DNA from: Scortum barcoo | Taxonomy: Eukaryota > Chordata > Actinopteri > Centrarchiformes > Terapontidae | Assembly: GCA_023238725.1 (NCBI GenBank) | Contig: CM041541.1 | Coordinates: 10,006,044 to 10,070,043 of the forward strand | Direction of reading: 5' to 3' | Length of the DNA: 64,000 bases | Shown here: piece after piece, positions 1-10,615 of the stretch | How positions within the stretch are numbered: position 1 is the stretch's first letter | Layout: each line of letters begins with the position of its first letter | The notes under the pieces: generated by a model | What the model was told of the DNA's origin: nothing | Database searches by the model: none | The model's input: only the letters and a program-made list of their open reading frames with translations | Made by a program: the position numbers and the translations under genes

Positions 1-640
1 GGGGACTTATCCCGCTCTTATTCTATCATCCTCTACAAACAAAAAGCAGCCGAGCGAGAGACAGGGACACGGGGAGAGAAAGTGGAGGAGAGAGAGGAGA
101 GGGGAGATGGGGTGAGTATAAGGAGGGAGGGTGGGGTGGGGCAGAGTGCACCACGGGGAGAGATTTAGCCGGGGCGGGTTCAGATTTCGAAGCGACCCCT
201 GTGTTTTCCTTCTTAGCCCTTCGCCATCAGCTGCCCTTGTCATGGTGGCGGCGAGCAGATGTGGCAAACACACATACCAACCCCACCCCCCTCCCTCAAA
301 GTCTCTTAAAGCGTCTGATCCGCATCTTAACTTAAGGAAAATATAATGTATTCCAAGAGGCAGGGAGAAAAATGACACAAAGGGATGATAAATAGCAGGA
401 TGAGGCCTGTAATAAGCTAAAGGGGCTGTGTGGATAATAACCCCTGAGAAGGAGATGTGGAGACCCGGGCCTATATGTTTCTCCTTTGCCCGCCTGGGAT
501 CTCTAATCCTGGGCTTTCAGAGGGGGATGCAAGGGGAAGGGGCTGAGGTTGAAGTTAGTGTAAGATGCATTAGTGTCTTCTACACATGTGCGCCCTAATC
601 CCTGCTCTCCAGCTTTTTCTGAGCTGCTTTTGTATTTCAT
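1..640. other. Unique flank with a purine-rich tract
   Basis: No gene is recognised. A G/A-rich tract runs from about 52 to 155 (repeated GAGAG, GGGAG and GGTGGGG words) and contains a near-consensus donor (GTGAGTAT at about 112). Past 350 the sequence is ordinary mixed-composition DNA. The reverse frame over the tract encodes only low-complexity Pro/Leu/His residues, so I do not call it coding. Confidence 0.6.
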
Positions 641-778
641 TGCTTTTTTTTTCCCTCCCCTCACCCCTCCCCGCCCTCCATCCTCTTTCCTCTCCTCTCC
701 TCTCTTGACCAGTTAAATCCCGACGGGGCCGGGGCGGAGTGACAGGCCCCATTCAGCGGTGTGCTGGGGGTGACAGCT
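640..778 (+). other. Polypyrimidine tract with acceptor-like end and short candidate exon
   Basis: About 60 bases of nearly pure C/T end in CCAG at 705-708, a strong match to a vertebrate 3' splice site. The next 70 bases are GC-rich, have one frame open throughout, and end at CTG|GTGAGA (779), a good 5' splice site. The open peptide is unrecognised and Arg/Gly-rich. Long C/T tracts are frequent in this window, so chance is the leading explanation. Confidence 0.15.
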
Positions 779-1030
779 GGTGAGAGGCCCGTGTGAAAGA
801 GCGTTGCCCCCGCGATGCCTCCGCCACCCCTCCTCTTACCGTACAGACAGATGCACACACATGCGGCCGAGGCCGGGCCGGAGCGCTGGGCAGCAGCTGA
901 GTCGCCTGTGCCGTGTCACCCCCCCCACCCCCAGTGGACGGTCCAAAAGCGGCCCCAGCACAGAGCAAAATAGGTAGCTGCCATTTTAAGGTGTCAATCT
1001 GTGATGCGTCTTTCGGTATGAACACAGAAA

Positions 1031-2041
1031 TCACCTGTCAGTCAAACAGTTTCTGTTAATGACCTTTGAGTATGTGCAGGTGTTCGTTCTGTTATTGCTG
1101 CTCATCTTAAAGTGAGACTATTTTTAAACACATTCTCTCAAATAAATGTAATTATAGTTCATACAATGTCATCATAATCCATATAAATGTGAACCTTTTT
1201 GGCTTAGCATGATGTCTATCTACTTGTAATCCATCTTCACACATTATGGCTTTATTTATGGGAACAAGATTAGTGAGTAGTGACTTTTTTCATCCCAAAT
1301 TTCAGAAACCTGAAAAGCTGTTTCACAAAAGAAGAAAAACAAAAAGTATAATTTTGTGTTACTGAAGTATACTTCTGTACTTTCCCTATCTATAATTATC
1401 TTGTGACTCTTTATATTTGTCTTGGGACTCTTTTAGGGGTCCAGATTTCCAAAAAATAAGATCCAAATTTATTATGAATGCTAAAAAAAAATTAAATCAA
1501 AGTCAAAAAGCTTTAAATTTAGTTTTTAATTTTCATTTTTGTTGCTGCAAGAGGATCTCATTCAGAGTAAACTACAGTGATGTTCATGCAAAAACGAAAA
1601 ACACGAAATCTGGATGAAAATCACTTCAAAAAAAAAAAAAAAAAATCTGGGTCTTTTCAGTGGAAAATGAAAACAATGAGCCTGAACTGTATTTAGGAAC
1701 AAAAATAGAGGCTTTCAACGACGGGGTGTACCGGGTTGATTCACTTTTGGTAACACTGGAGCACCAAAACACATTTATTTGTGTAAAAATGTCAAGGATG
1801 ATGACTTTAACCGTAATTTGCGCTAACCTGGAACAATTTTAACTTGCTTGGTGGATTTCAACGAGGCTCCACAGTATCCAGCTACTTGATCCAACTGCCC
1901 TCCCTAAAGTACAGTAGTTGGTCTGCTCTCAGCATGGCTCTCTAGTCAGTTCAGTTCATTAACAAGGGGGAGCTTGTGTTGCTCTGAGGCCTGTAGTATT
2001 GTGTGTGTTTGAATGAGCGCTGATGAGATAGACCTACAGGA
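1031..2041. other. AT-rich unique DNA, no feature recognised
   Basis: AT-rich sequence with an A-run at about 1629-1645. No open frame beyond 66 codons, no repeat family and no RNA gene was recognised. Confidence 0.6.
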
Positions 2042-2440
2042 GTGTGTGTGTGTGTGAGGCCCGTCTGGTGCTGCCCTGCCCTCATGTCGCCCATGACAGC
2101 ATGTTCTTTCTCTGCCCCCAGCTTGCTCGCGTTGCCTCGTGTCCATCAATCTCTGCGAGCGCGCCCTCACCTGCACCTGTTTGTGCGTGTGTTTGTGAAT
2201 GCATTGCTTATTTCACGTGTGTGTGTATGATCTTTGAATGCATTTCCCCCCGCATTACAGAGTGTGTATGCATATGTGTGGGTGTGTGTGTGTGTGTCTC
2301 TGCCTGCCCGCCTAACGAGGGTCCCTGGTCCATATGTGACTTCCTCATTAACGGGCCCACATGACAGGGACAGAGGCGCTGGCCGCTGGCCCAGAGTAGG
2401 GCTGACACCGCCGGACCCCCCCCAGACGCCAGCGGGACCA

Positions 2441-2473
<33 letters not shown>
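2042..2473. repeat. Cluster of (GT)n microsatellites
   Basis: Three GT runs lie within 430 bases: about 2042-2056, 2282-2297 and 2443-2473 (about 15 units). TGTGTG-rich sequence lies between them. Such runs are typically length-variable in teleosts. The Val/Cys and His/Thr open frames across them come from the repeat and are not genes. Confidence 0.9.
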
Positions 2474-2474
<1 letters not shown>

Positions 2475-2960
2475 TCGGCCACAGATGCCCTAACCATGGC
2501 CCATGTGGCCCCCTGTTCTCTCTTCCAGTTAGGACCACCACTAATTACAGGCTGGATCTCTCCTACCTCTACCTCCCTCCCTCCATCCCTCCATCCCTTC
2601 CTTTCTCATTCTCTTTTTGTCTGTTTTTGAAGTGATAATGGCGTCACTGGGTCGTAATTGGCCGGCTAAGATTGATAGTAATTGATAGGAAGGCTACACT
2701 GTGTGCTGCCCGATGTTGCGGGGTTGTTAGCCGGGAAGGTGTTTGGTTTAACTGGGTTAAAACATCGACGAGGAGGAAGTCAGCAAGGCGTTTACGGTGA
2801 GACGAGGGGCTAATAAACAGAAGCAGAAGCTGAAAATAAAAGTTCGACGGGAGCAGGTTGCGAGCAAAATGACAGACAAAATAGTAGCACACAACAGTTT
2901 GAACAGTCGATGTTGGCAGAGTGTGTGTGAGCGGTGCACCAGGCAGCCCGCCATAGGAGA

Positions 2961-2970
2961 TGATTGACAG
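2961..2970 (+). promoter_or_regulatory. Exact PBX-MEIS/PREP composite site
   Basis: TGATTGACAG is the classical decamer bound by PBX with MEIS/PREP homeodomain proteins. A second exact copy lies on the other strand at 42958-42967. An exact decamer is expected about 0.1 times on both strands of a window this size, so two copies are notable. Binding is inferred from the motif only. Confidence 0.4.
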
Positions 2971-3141
2971 ACTGTCACAGAGAGAGGCTGCTTTTCGGGA
3001 CTTCAAGTCAACTTCTTCGCAAACACTACTCTGCCTGCCATACCTGGCAGAGGCACAATTGGATAACAAGTGGGGCTGTTTGCGCTGCCGGTGCCACATT
3101 CAGTGGGAATCGCGGGCGAGAACAAATAATGTCAGCAAGGC

Positions 3142-3176
3142 TTTTTTTTTTTGTGTGTGTGTGTGTGTGTGTGTGT
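3142..3176. repeat. Poly-T followed by (GT)12
   Basis: A run of about 11 T is followed by about 12 GT units. This is a compound microsatellite; the reverse frame through it is a Thr/His artefact. Confidence 0.95.
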
Positions 3177-4473
3177 AAAAGCTGTGAGTGGTCACAGGGA
3201 GTGTTTTTCCCATCATGCTGAGCTGCAGTGCAGTGAGGACACAAACATGAGCTGACACTCACCTCCACCACAGGCACTGCAACACTTCCAATTTGTGAAA
3301 CTAAGATCATGATTAGCAGGTGAAAATTTGCTCTTCATTAGAATTGGTTGGACTTGGTTTATTCTACATATACTCAACTTTATAAGGCATGATTAAGAAC
3401 TGCAGACGTCACACACAGAACAGAGCAGTTTTTTTGGAGGGTGAGGGAGAGCATTGCTTTGCATTGCTTTGCTCCCTTACCAGCAGTTTTTGGAAAACAT
3501 GTGTTGGGTACCAGGACCAGCGTTACAGAAACGTGAAAGGACCCGACTGTGAAATCTGCTGATTAAAATGGCAGAAGACAGAATAAATATGGAGGTGTTC
3601 ATGTGGAATGTATCACACAATTTACAAGCCTATGAAAAAAAAAAAAAAAGGTTTGATTAGAGATATTTAGTTTTACAAAGTGCATTTCCATTCGCCTGTT
3701 TTCTCAGCATATTTTCAATTTGCTCTTAAAAAAGAAAAAAAAAAGAAAAAAGAAAACCTGAGTGGAAATGCAGGAAAATGTAAGAACAAACTTGAAATAC
3801 TAATATTTTTACACTTTGCTGAGGTGGAAAAAGTTGCATGACAGCAGCGTCTACAGAAAGATTTCTCTCCACTGAAGAGAGGACGAAAACACCGGATCTG
3901 TGGATGAGTTGGATGGAAACCTGGCTGCAGTCGGGAACTGGTATTCTTCCTCTGGCCATTGAGGTTGGCAGATTCAAAAAGGTACTCAAGAGGAAAAGAG
4001 ATTTTATGAGCTGTGTGATTTGGGAGAAGTAGAAAGCGAGTGAGTCCTATTTTCTTTTGCAATGTACATACTATGTTAATTTAAGGGTTTTATTGTGAAT
4101 GTTTCATAAAATTACTCCAGAAAACATTAAAATATCACAATGTAAAGATTATCTCCAATTAAAAATGAGAACAGTTTGTTCATTTTTGTGTGTGAAACCA
4201 TCATCCTTGACCAGCGGTGGTGAAAACACAACTCCAAGCTTCATATTTGACCTCAGCACTATTGTCAATCACATTAATTGCCTCTGATGAAACATTATTT
4301 GACCTAATTGCAGTTTGCTTGCCAGCGCGCTCCCCCACACAGTCCTCATTTTATGGAGCTTCCACTTCAAAAATCAGCATCCTTAGCGCGCTTTGTTTAA
4401 CTTACCATTAAATGTGTAATTAGACGCCGTATATTTCATTTTTTTATTTCCACTTTCACTGGTTTTGTTGCAG
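3177..4473. other. Unique AT-rich DNA, no gene recognised
   Basis: Contains a short GCTTTGCATT duplication near 3455-3475, A-runs at about 3636-3648 and 3728-3750, and otherwise complex sequence. The 115-codon reverse frame ending near 3715 finishes in a Phe-rich stretch read from the A-run and resembles no known protein. Confidence 0.6.
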
Positions 4474-4680
4474 TACATTACACAGCAGCACCTCCAGACA
4501 GGCAGCAGCATCTAACCAGAGAACAAGGAGGCGATACTGTGAAGCAACAACATGGAGAAACTGTAGGAGAACATGTGAGAACGTAAAGAAATTAGTAGTT
4601 TGGAAGCTGAATTTAATTTATGTTTTGGATCAGCTGGATTGTTTTGTCTCTACTCACCCTGACTTGCAAGATTTCAGTCG
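4474..4680 (+). other. Candidate exon between consensus-like splice sites
   Basis: A C/T-rich stretch ends in TTGTTGCAG at 4465-4473, and GTAAGTT begins at 4681. One frame (codons from 4475) is open for all 206 bases and meets a stop only inside the presumed donor. The peptide is Thr/Arg-rich at its start and unrecognised, and has no methionine. A frame this long is open by chance about 4% of the time, and other frames are closed. It could be a coding exon, a non-coding transcript exon or coincidence. Confidence 0.2.
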
Positions 4681-6876
4681 GTAAGTTGGAACAGGAACAG
4701 AAAATAGGACACAAGACTGACTTTCCGCAAGTAACACCTTAACCACGCGCCATCACAGTCCAGCTGCATGCAGATGTTCATTCTAGCGAAAATGTGACGC
4801 CGACACTATTTCAAGGATCCCCACACTTCAAACAGCGCGAGTGAGAAGTTATCAGCGGGAGCAGCTTTGGAATAAGAACTCATCTTATCTCAGGGCCGTG
4901 TGACCTGTGATGAGAGAACCCGTGTCCTGGAGATGTCGGGCGCCTTTGACAACCACCAGCTGCTCCTCGCCCACCCTCGCTGACCTCGCGATCTCCAGGC
5001 CGGAGCTCTGACGGTTCGCCTACGACTGTACCTGTCTCGTTCACACATGTAACTCTTCTCGGTTACATATATGATCATCTCAGGGTCACGGGGATGTTGT
5101 CAAGGCGCCATGGGCTCGTATTATTTCCGTTAATTGTTGGTTTTCAAGGTTAATATGTGAAAGAAATCATTTAGATTTTTTGACTGAACTGATGGCTCTC
5201 CTCGCTTGTGAGGTCACTTCAAAATATATTAATGGTTTCCAATCAAATCTTTGCCCCTTTGCAAAAGTATAATGACAAGTTAACATTTCACCGCTGTCAA
5301 CACAGGCAAAAACAGTAAAAAAATATAATATTTCCTTTCCATTCCATAATTACAACATGTAATTATTCTCATTGTCATGGTTTGTTTTTGGAGGATGTAG
5401 GCTTGAGAAAATGTGGCAATCATTAAGGTATTGTTTGGCTAAGGAAGTATAATTTGCGACTGCGCTATTGTACAGGATTTAGCTGCTAATTACTATGTAC
5501 ATTTAAGATTAAAAATCTCTTAGAGGCGGCTGATTGTGTTACAGAGCTATTTAAACATGTATGTTAATTGCTCAGGTTTCCACGCCGCCCGTGTTTTATA
5601 TACAGGTTGTCAGTCCGAGATTTTTCTGTTTACTTCAAAATAATTACCTGTCACACAAATGTTCGGGCCCCAGGGGCAGTTTAACGTCCTCAGCAGATAT
5701 TATTTTTCCCTAAGAGGGTCTTAAACTGCCGCCTGGTGTTAAAATTAATTGCCCCTGCCCAGACACGGGGTTGACCCCAGACAGCCATTCGACCTCTGAC
5801 CTTCCAATTGTCTTGTTGCCTTTCCAGGGTAAACAGACAGAAGGCCGTCTGTCTGCGGAGCTAATGGTCTGTCTGTGTGTCGGCCTGCCTGACAGTTGAG
5901 CTACATTCAGGCTGTTTTTGGATGAAATGATGAAGAAAAACTTCCACATCGGTCATTTAGTGGTCTATTCACCACATATATATATATATACCACATATAC
6001 CACTGTATTGGTTTGTTGTGGTACTTTTGCGAATTCATCATTTGATTTGATTAGATTTTGTTAGAAATACTCATCAGACAAGTAACATTATAATGTATTA
6101 TCTTTGAGTACTTCCTGGAAAACATGTTTTTATTCTGTTTTAGGGGACCTGTTTTACATGTGGTCTGATGAAAATGAGGTTTCTTGGCTAACTCTGACTG
6201 GTTTATTGTCCACGTTCCCTGCCAAATAAACTCACAAAAAGACAAAAAATATACAAATTAAAAACGAGGATTCAAATGTAAAATATTCCCATTTGAAAGG
6301 AAGTGATGTGAAAAGATCAAGTAGCAAAGAATAAATAGAAATCAAAAGTACAGTGCATGAATCTACTGTATTCTGTTGTTTTATGGCTTATTGGAATAAC
6401 CATCTTATGTAATTTCCACCTATGAAGTCTAAATTTCCAGAGCAGAGCCTCCAGCAGGTTGATGTGAACGTTTATTTTCTTGCTTGGCAGCTTGTACACT
6501 CACTTAAATACTAAATTACCTGAATGCAGTGTTCCCTTTTTACTCCAGCTCCAACTACCTACAGTATCTACTAAATATAGTGACATGGTGATTTACAGTA
6601 ACGCGCTCATACAGACTGCGTGAACTCCCAAATTCAGCCCCGTGGAGCCGTGGTAACTTTGGGGTTACGGTTTATCAACCTGCCGGTGCGTCTGCCAATC
6701 AAACAGTCAGTCTGTCAGCCAGTCAAAGTGAATCAGAGTTAAAGAGGAAAAAAAAAACAATACTTGTTCTCAGAATAGAATCAGCTGTTCTCGGCGCAGT
6801 CAGACACTGACACTCTCAGGAGAAGCTCTCCTCATCTGACACCGGCACAGATAAAACTGAGATTTCTTTTTCTTTC
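4681..6876. other. Unique DNA with a short (AT)8 repeat
   Basis: Complex sequence with no recognised gene. An (AT)8 run at about 5975-5990 sits between two CCACATATA copies. The 5560-5900 part has mixed composition and TTAATTG cores, as often seen in vertebrate regulatory DNA; this is an impression, not proof. Confidence 0.5.
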
Positions 6877-6895
6877 TTTTTTTTTTTTTTTTTTT
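6877..6895. repeat. Poly-T tract
   Basis: A run of about 19 T is preceded by TTTC repeats. It may be an old poly-A tail of a minus-strand retrotransposed copy, but no body of such an element is recognised to its right. Confidence 0.8.
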
Positions 6896-7874
6896 GGCGG
6901 TACAAGCAAGTGATGGAGTGAGCAGCTAAATGAGGGGTTACAACAGAGTGGCCACGAGGTGCAGCTTCAGGCCAAACAGAGCTTTGTCCTCTCTCAAAGC
7001 CATGTCATTTCTCCGCCGTGATTGCCCTCTCGAGACATCTTGTGGCGCTGATCTAAATGATTCGGCTCTCCCAGCGCTATCTCGATCCCTAAAACTCGCC
7101 CCTCGGTGTTTAGTTTAAAGAAATCAAGTGAAAAAGGGGAAATTAATTTTGTTTTAACTCATTTCACCTCTGAATGTGCCCCTGGGTAGCCGCGAGGCAA
7201 CGAGAAGTGAGGTTGGATGTGATAAGAGCTATCTGCCTGCTGCTTATGGTCTGCAGCTCTCTCCCCCACAATGCACCGCCACAGTGACTGTTCAGGGGTC
7301 AATTGAGATACGTTTAATGTCCGTGGCCTCGTACTGAAAGACTGGGTGCGGTGTCCGAACATGGCGACCCATTTATTTATTTAGCTGCTCACAAAGAGGG
7401 AGTGTCAAAACTGTTTGTCACTTCTGCACAAAAAAAAAAAAGGTCTCTTTTTGGTGAATATATTTGACATTTTTCTCTTATTTTAAAGCTTTAAAACTGA
7501 TGTTGTTCATCCTTCTGACACCTGCATGTATGATTTTGCCCGCTACGTCAGAACAGCGAGTGCTAACTTGACATTTCATGTGTAATGTTTATCTAAAAAG
7601 GACTTCACAATACCATTATCATACACATTTTAGCTATAGGTGACCCCAGTAGGAACCAAATCACCTATTCTGCCCTTAGCTGACCCTTGGCTGTACCACA
7701 GATTAGAATTTTATCTCTGCATTTACATAGTCACCTAGACCTGGAGGGGGAATTAATCTTATTGGGTTTAGTAGGTTATTGGGTGACTTGAACCTCAGGC
7801 AGCACACAAAAAATAAGGCAAGCCTGAATGGGAAAGAAAAGGGTAATCCTTGACTCTCTTGTACGTTTTTAGCC
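6896..7874. other. Unique DNA, no feature recognised
   Basis: Mixed composition up to about 7380, then AT-rich with an A-run near 7429-7441. Two 60-70 codon frames (6930-7118 forward, 7159-7362 reverse) have ordinary composition but no recognised domain and no supporting splice sites. Confidence 0.5.
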
Positions 7875-8018
7875 ATGGGGATTGCAATATCTGTCCACCA
7901 GCACTTTCATCAAGCCATAGTATCTCAACAACTATTGGATGGATGGCCACACAATTTAATGGAGACATTTGTGGACTTTTCTGTGAATAATCTGGATGCT
8001 TTCAGTGATCCAAATGAA
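7875..8018 (+). mobile_element. Fragment of the CAACTATTGGATGG teleost repeat family (5' part)
   Basis: TCTCAACAACTATTGGATGG occurs at about 7921-7941, followed by GGCCACACAATTTAATGGAGACATT-type sequence and CAGTGATCC near 8005. The order and spacing fit an interspersed repeat I remember as common in percomorph fish DNA. The copy is diverged and non-coding, and the 78-codon frame across it is not a gene. It stops exactly where the family's next stretch would begin; that next stretch appears at 10313 in the same orientation. The family class is not known to me. Confidence 0.65.
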
Positions 8019-8312
8019 ACTAAATGTAATCTTATAAATGTGCTCTGTGTTTGTGTTCTTTCATGTCAGATTTCAAGGTTGTCCAGGTCAGGGTCTAAGG
8101 AGAGAGAGTGAGGGTGCTGTTATTGCGATACTGGGTGCTATAAATAAAACGAAACTGACAAATTCTGGTCCAAGGTCATGACTTGGAAACAAGTGGATAC
8201 CTGGAATTTGTATGTCATGCTCTGATTAAACAGGTGTTTTCTAATGTTAAGCTTTTTAAGCAAACCCTTAAAAAAAACAAGCAAGCCGGGCAAATAAAAA
8301 TATTTCAATGAC

Positions 8313-8314
8313 AT

Positions 8315-8345
<31 letters not shown>

Positions 8346-8349
8346 TTTT
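8313..8349. repeat. (ATTT)9 tetranucleotide microsatellite
   Basis: About nine ATTT units end in TTTTCAG. The end resembles a splice acceptor only because of the T-rich repeat. Confidence 0.95.
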
Positions 8350-8480
8350 CAGACACCATAGCAACGGCTTGTCATATCAATTTAAATACAGTATTCTGAT
8401 TATATGTCGTATTAGACTGACAATACTGTGCAATGTATCTTAAACAAATACTGATGAGGAACTAATGTTTTGTACTCCAC

Positions 8481-8552
8481 TTCACCGGAAGAAGCTCTTT
8501 GTGATTGGCTCCTCTCAGCTGATGGGGGCCATGCATCATTGCACATTTGCAT
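8481..8552. promoter_or_regulatory. ETS, CCAAT and octamer motif group
   Basis: ACCGGAAG (ETS-like) at about 8484-8491, GATTGG (reverse CCAAT, NF-Y-like) at 8502-8507 and the exact octamer ATTTGCAT at 8545-8552 lie within 70 bases. No transcript start or splice donor nearby supports a promoter. The group may be an enhancer piece or chance. Confidence 0.25.
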
Positions 8553-9824
8553 AAAGACGACTGTTTCTTGACTTCCCTTCGTGGGCTGGTTTAAAACTTG
8601 TTGCCACGTGCCAGTCTTCCTGCACAGTGAGCTGCCACTGGAAATGACTTCCTGTCACTTAATGGATTTATAGTGGCGTAGCAGATGCGAACATCTGGTT
8701 GCGCAAGGAGTCTATGCGCATGCATCACTCTGCGTCTGGCAGGCTATCCATTCTTTTCTGCGCTGTTCTGTGTTTTGTGTATACATTAGTGGACATGAAT
8801 GAAAAAAGAAAAAAATGGGGGAGTAAATGAAAAGACAGGATCGACTGATAGGATCTGGGGAAAGAAGCCTGAGGTTGTTAAAGGTAATGAATCTATAGTT
8901 GTTTCTTCTCAGCCATTGTCGCGTATAATTGCAGTGGTGTTCTTCGGTGGCTGAGAAATGCCAAAGAGGGCCGCTCAAACAAAACACCTGCCCCTGCTGT
9001 TATTTTACGACAATATTTCCTTCCTGACAATCCCCCGTCTCAGCCTTCCCCGCTAAGGCTCCGTCAAAGAAAAGCTTTTTTTTTTATAGAAAGGGGTGCC
9101 ACTCGGGAGACAAACGGAAAAGTGGTGACATTATGACGTGCCTGTGATGTTAATTAACGCAGGAGAAAGGGTGCATTCAGCAATGTTTCACAGATACAAA
9201 ACAATAACCTTTTGTGTTAAAAGAGAAATGTAATCCATCCAAACCCCTGCGCCAGGTTTGCACTGACGGACATCCCCCCCTTCAGTAATAAGCTTTACAA
9301 TGAAATGTCACTTTTCTGCCATCTCCGCGAGGATTCAAGCTTATGCGGTGACGGGTTTATGTGAGGTGAAGCGTAGCACTGTTTCATTTTATTTCCTTTG
9401 CTTGTCATTTAAGCATTTTGTTACTGGTACTGTATATCACAGTGCTCTTCGCTTGTTGTTATTTAAGTCTCTGTTATCCAATTCGGCTTTGTCTTTGCTT
9501 GTCATCTTATTTTTTGAAGGAGATGATGTGTGAATTTTTTTTTTTTTTTTAAGGCCCTCAGGGTTTGTTTTATTTCACGTCAATAAAATTTATATTTTTG
9601 ATGCGCTTTATCACTGAGCATGTAAACACTGCAAGCCAATCTGAACGTTCGCCTTCAAGTATTTGGGTGTCGGTGGATGTCGGGCGTGCATTCTGTCAGT
9701 TTCTATCTTTTTGTCACTGGCAGGATGAATGAATTAAAGCAGACTTCATTGCTACTGTTCTCATCAAGCCATGTGTGGACATGCACAAAATAAAAAAAAG
9801 AAATCAGTCCAGAGATGTATCAAG

Positions 9825-10050
9825 TCATTAAGAGAAGTCCTGAACTTTCTTGGACCTTCTCTGGAGATGCTTCAGTCCACCTAATGTGCAAAATTCCCTC
9901 AGTTTCTCTAAAGGCTCAGTAATGTTTAGATGTGGTGATTCAGGGGGACATGAAAGGTATTTGACTTGCTCCTGCTGTTCGTGAATCCACTCGACAGGGC
10001 GAATGGAGGGCATTATCATCACGAAATATGGAAACGTCATGAATGAAAAG
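9825..10050 (-). pseudogene. Tc1-type transposase relic (C-terminal part)
   Basis: On the minus strand, codons ending near 9828 spell a diverged version of the Tc1/mariner C-terminal region: VEWIHEQQ, then PPESPHLNITEPL, where the family has a proline/serine-rich SPDLNPIE-type motif before its last catalytic acidic residue. Upstream in another frame (about 10005-10030) is FRDDNALHSP, corresponding to the family's DDN/QDN block that holds the second catalytic aspartate. The two parts need a one-base shift to join. The diagnostic tryptophan after the SPDLNP region is lost and no N-terminal DNA-binding part is recognised, so the copy is dead. Tc1 transposases cut and paste their element at TA sites. 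No terminal inverted repeats were located. Confidence 0.7.
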
Positions 10051-10312
10051 CAGTCGCACCGCGGGGTGCACCTGTGAAAATGGCCTCATTTCCCTTAGTC
10101 ATTATTCCACCGTGCAGAAGAACCACTGGACCTAAGACTCTCGTGAGATTGCTATGCATACGTCTGCAGTACATTTAAAGATCTGCCTGCATGTTTAACT
10201 GTTACAAGAGCTGCTGCAGCCGGGGAAATGTCGGCCTGTTGGGCTGCCACCTCGGTCGAGTGGTCAGATTACCATTCAGTTTTGAGCAGACGTTGGTGGT
10301 ATCAATTGGTTA

Positions 10313-10615
10313 AATGACGTTTCCTGTAGTGCCACCACAAGGTTGACATTTGTGGTTTTAAGTGAAATGTTTCAGCAACTAGTAAATTAATTTTACCAAA
10401 TAAATAAAACAACATTACTCCCATGAGCCTCAACTGAACTTTGTGTGCAGTGCTAATTGGCAAATGTTAACACGTCAGACTAAGATGGTGAACATTACTT
10501 GCAATCAGCATTTTAACATTATGACATGCCTGTGAGCACATTAGCATGCTAACTTTGGCATTAAGCTCACTGCAGCCTCACTGAGCTGCTGGCATGGTGG
10601 TAGACTCAGTCTTTC
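10313..10615 (+). mobile_element. Fragment of the CAACTATTGGATGG teleost repeat family (3' part)
   Basis: Ordered matches to the remembered family: AGTGCCACCACAAGGTTGAC, then GTGCTAATTGGCAAATGTTA, ACTAAGATGGTGAACAT, GTGAGCACATTAGCATGCTA and GAGCTGCTGGCATGGTGGTA. The copy is diverged with small deletions. The 62-codon reverse frame overlapping its end is not a gene. It is in the same orientation as the 7875-8018 piece and starts where that piece stops in the family order. Confidence 0.75.

Larger units (their letters stand above)
8019..9820. other. Unique block between two pieces of one repeat family
   Basis: Holds the ATTT repeat (8313-8349), a promoter-like motif group (8481-8552), a T-run at about 9533-9551, and otherwise unique sequence. 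No coding evidence. Reverse 8712-8987 (91 codons) and forward 9300-9533 (77 codons) are unrecognised short frames. Confidence 0.5.

Noticed and set aside
2042..2640. Overlapping Val/Cys and His/Thr open frames
   Set aside because: Produced by GT/AC dinucleotide repeats.
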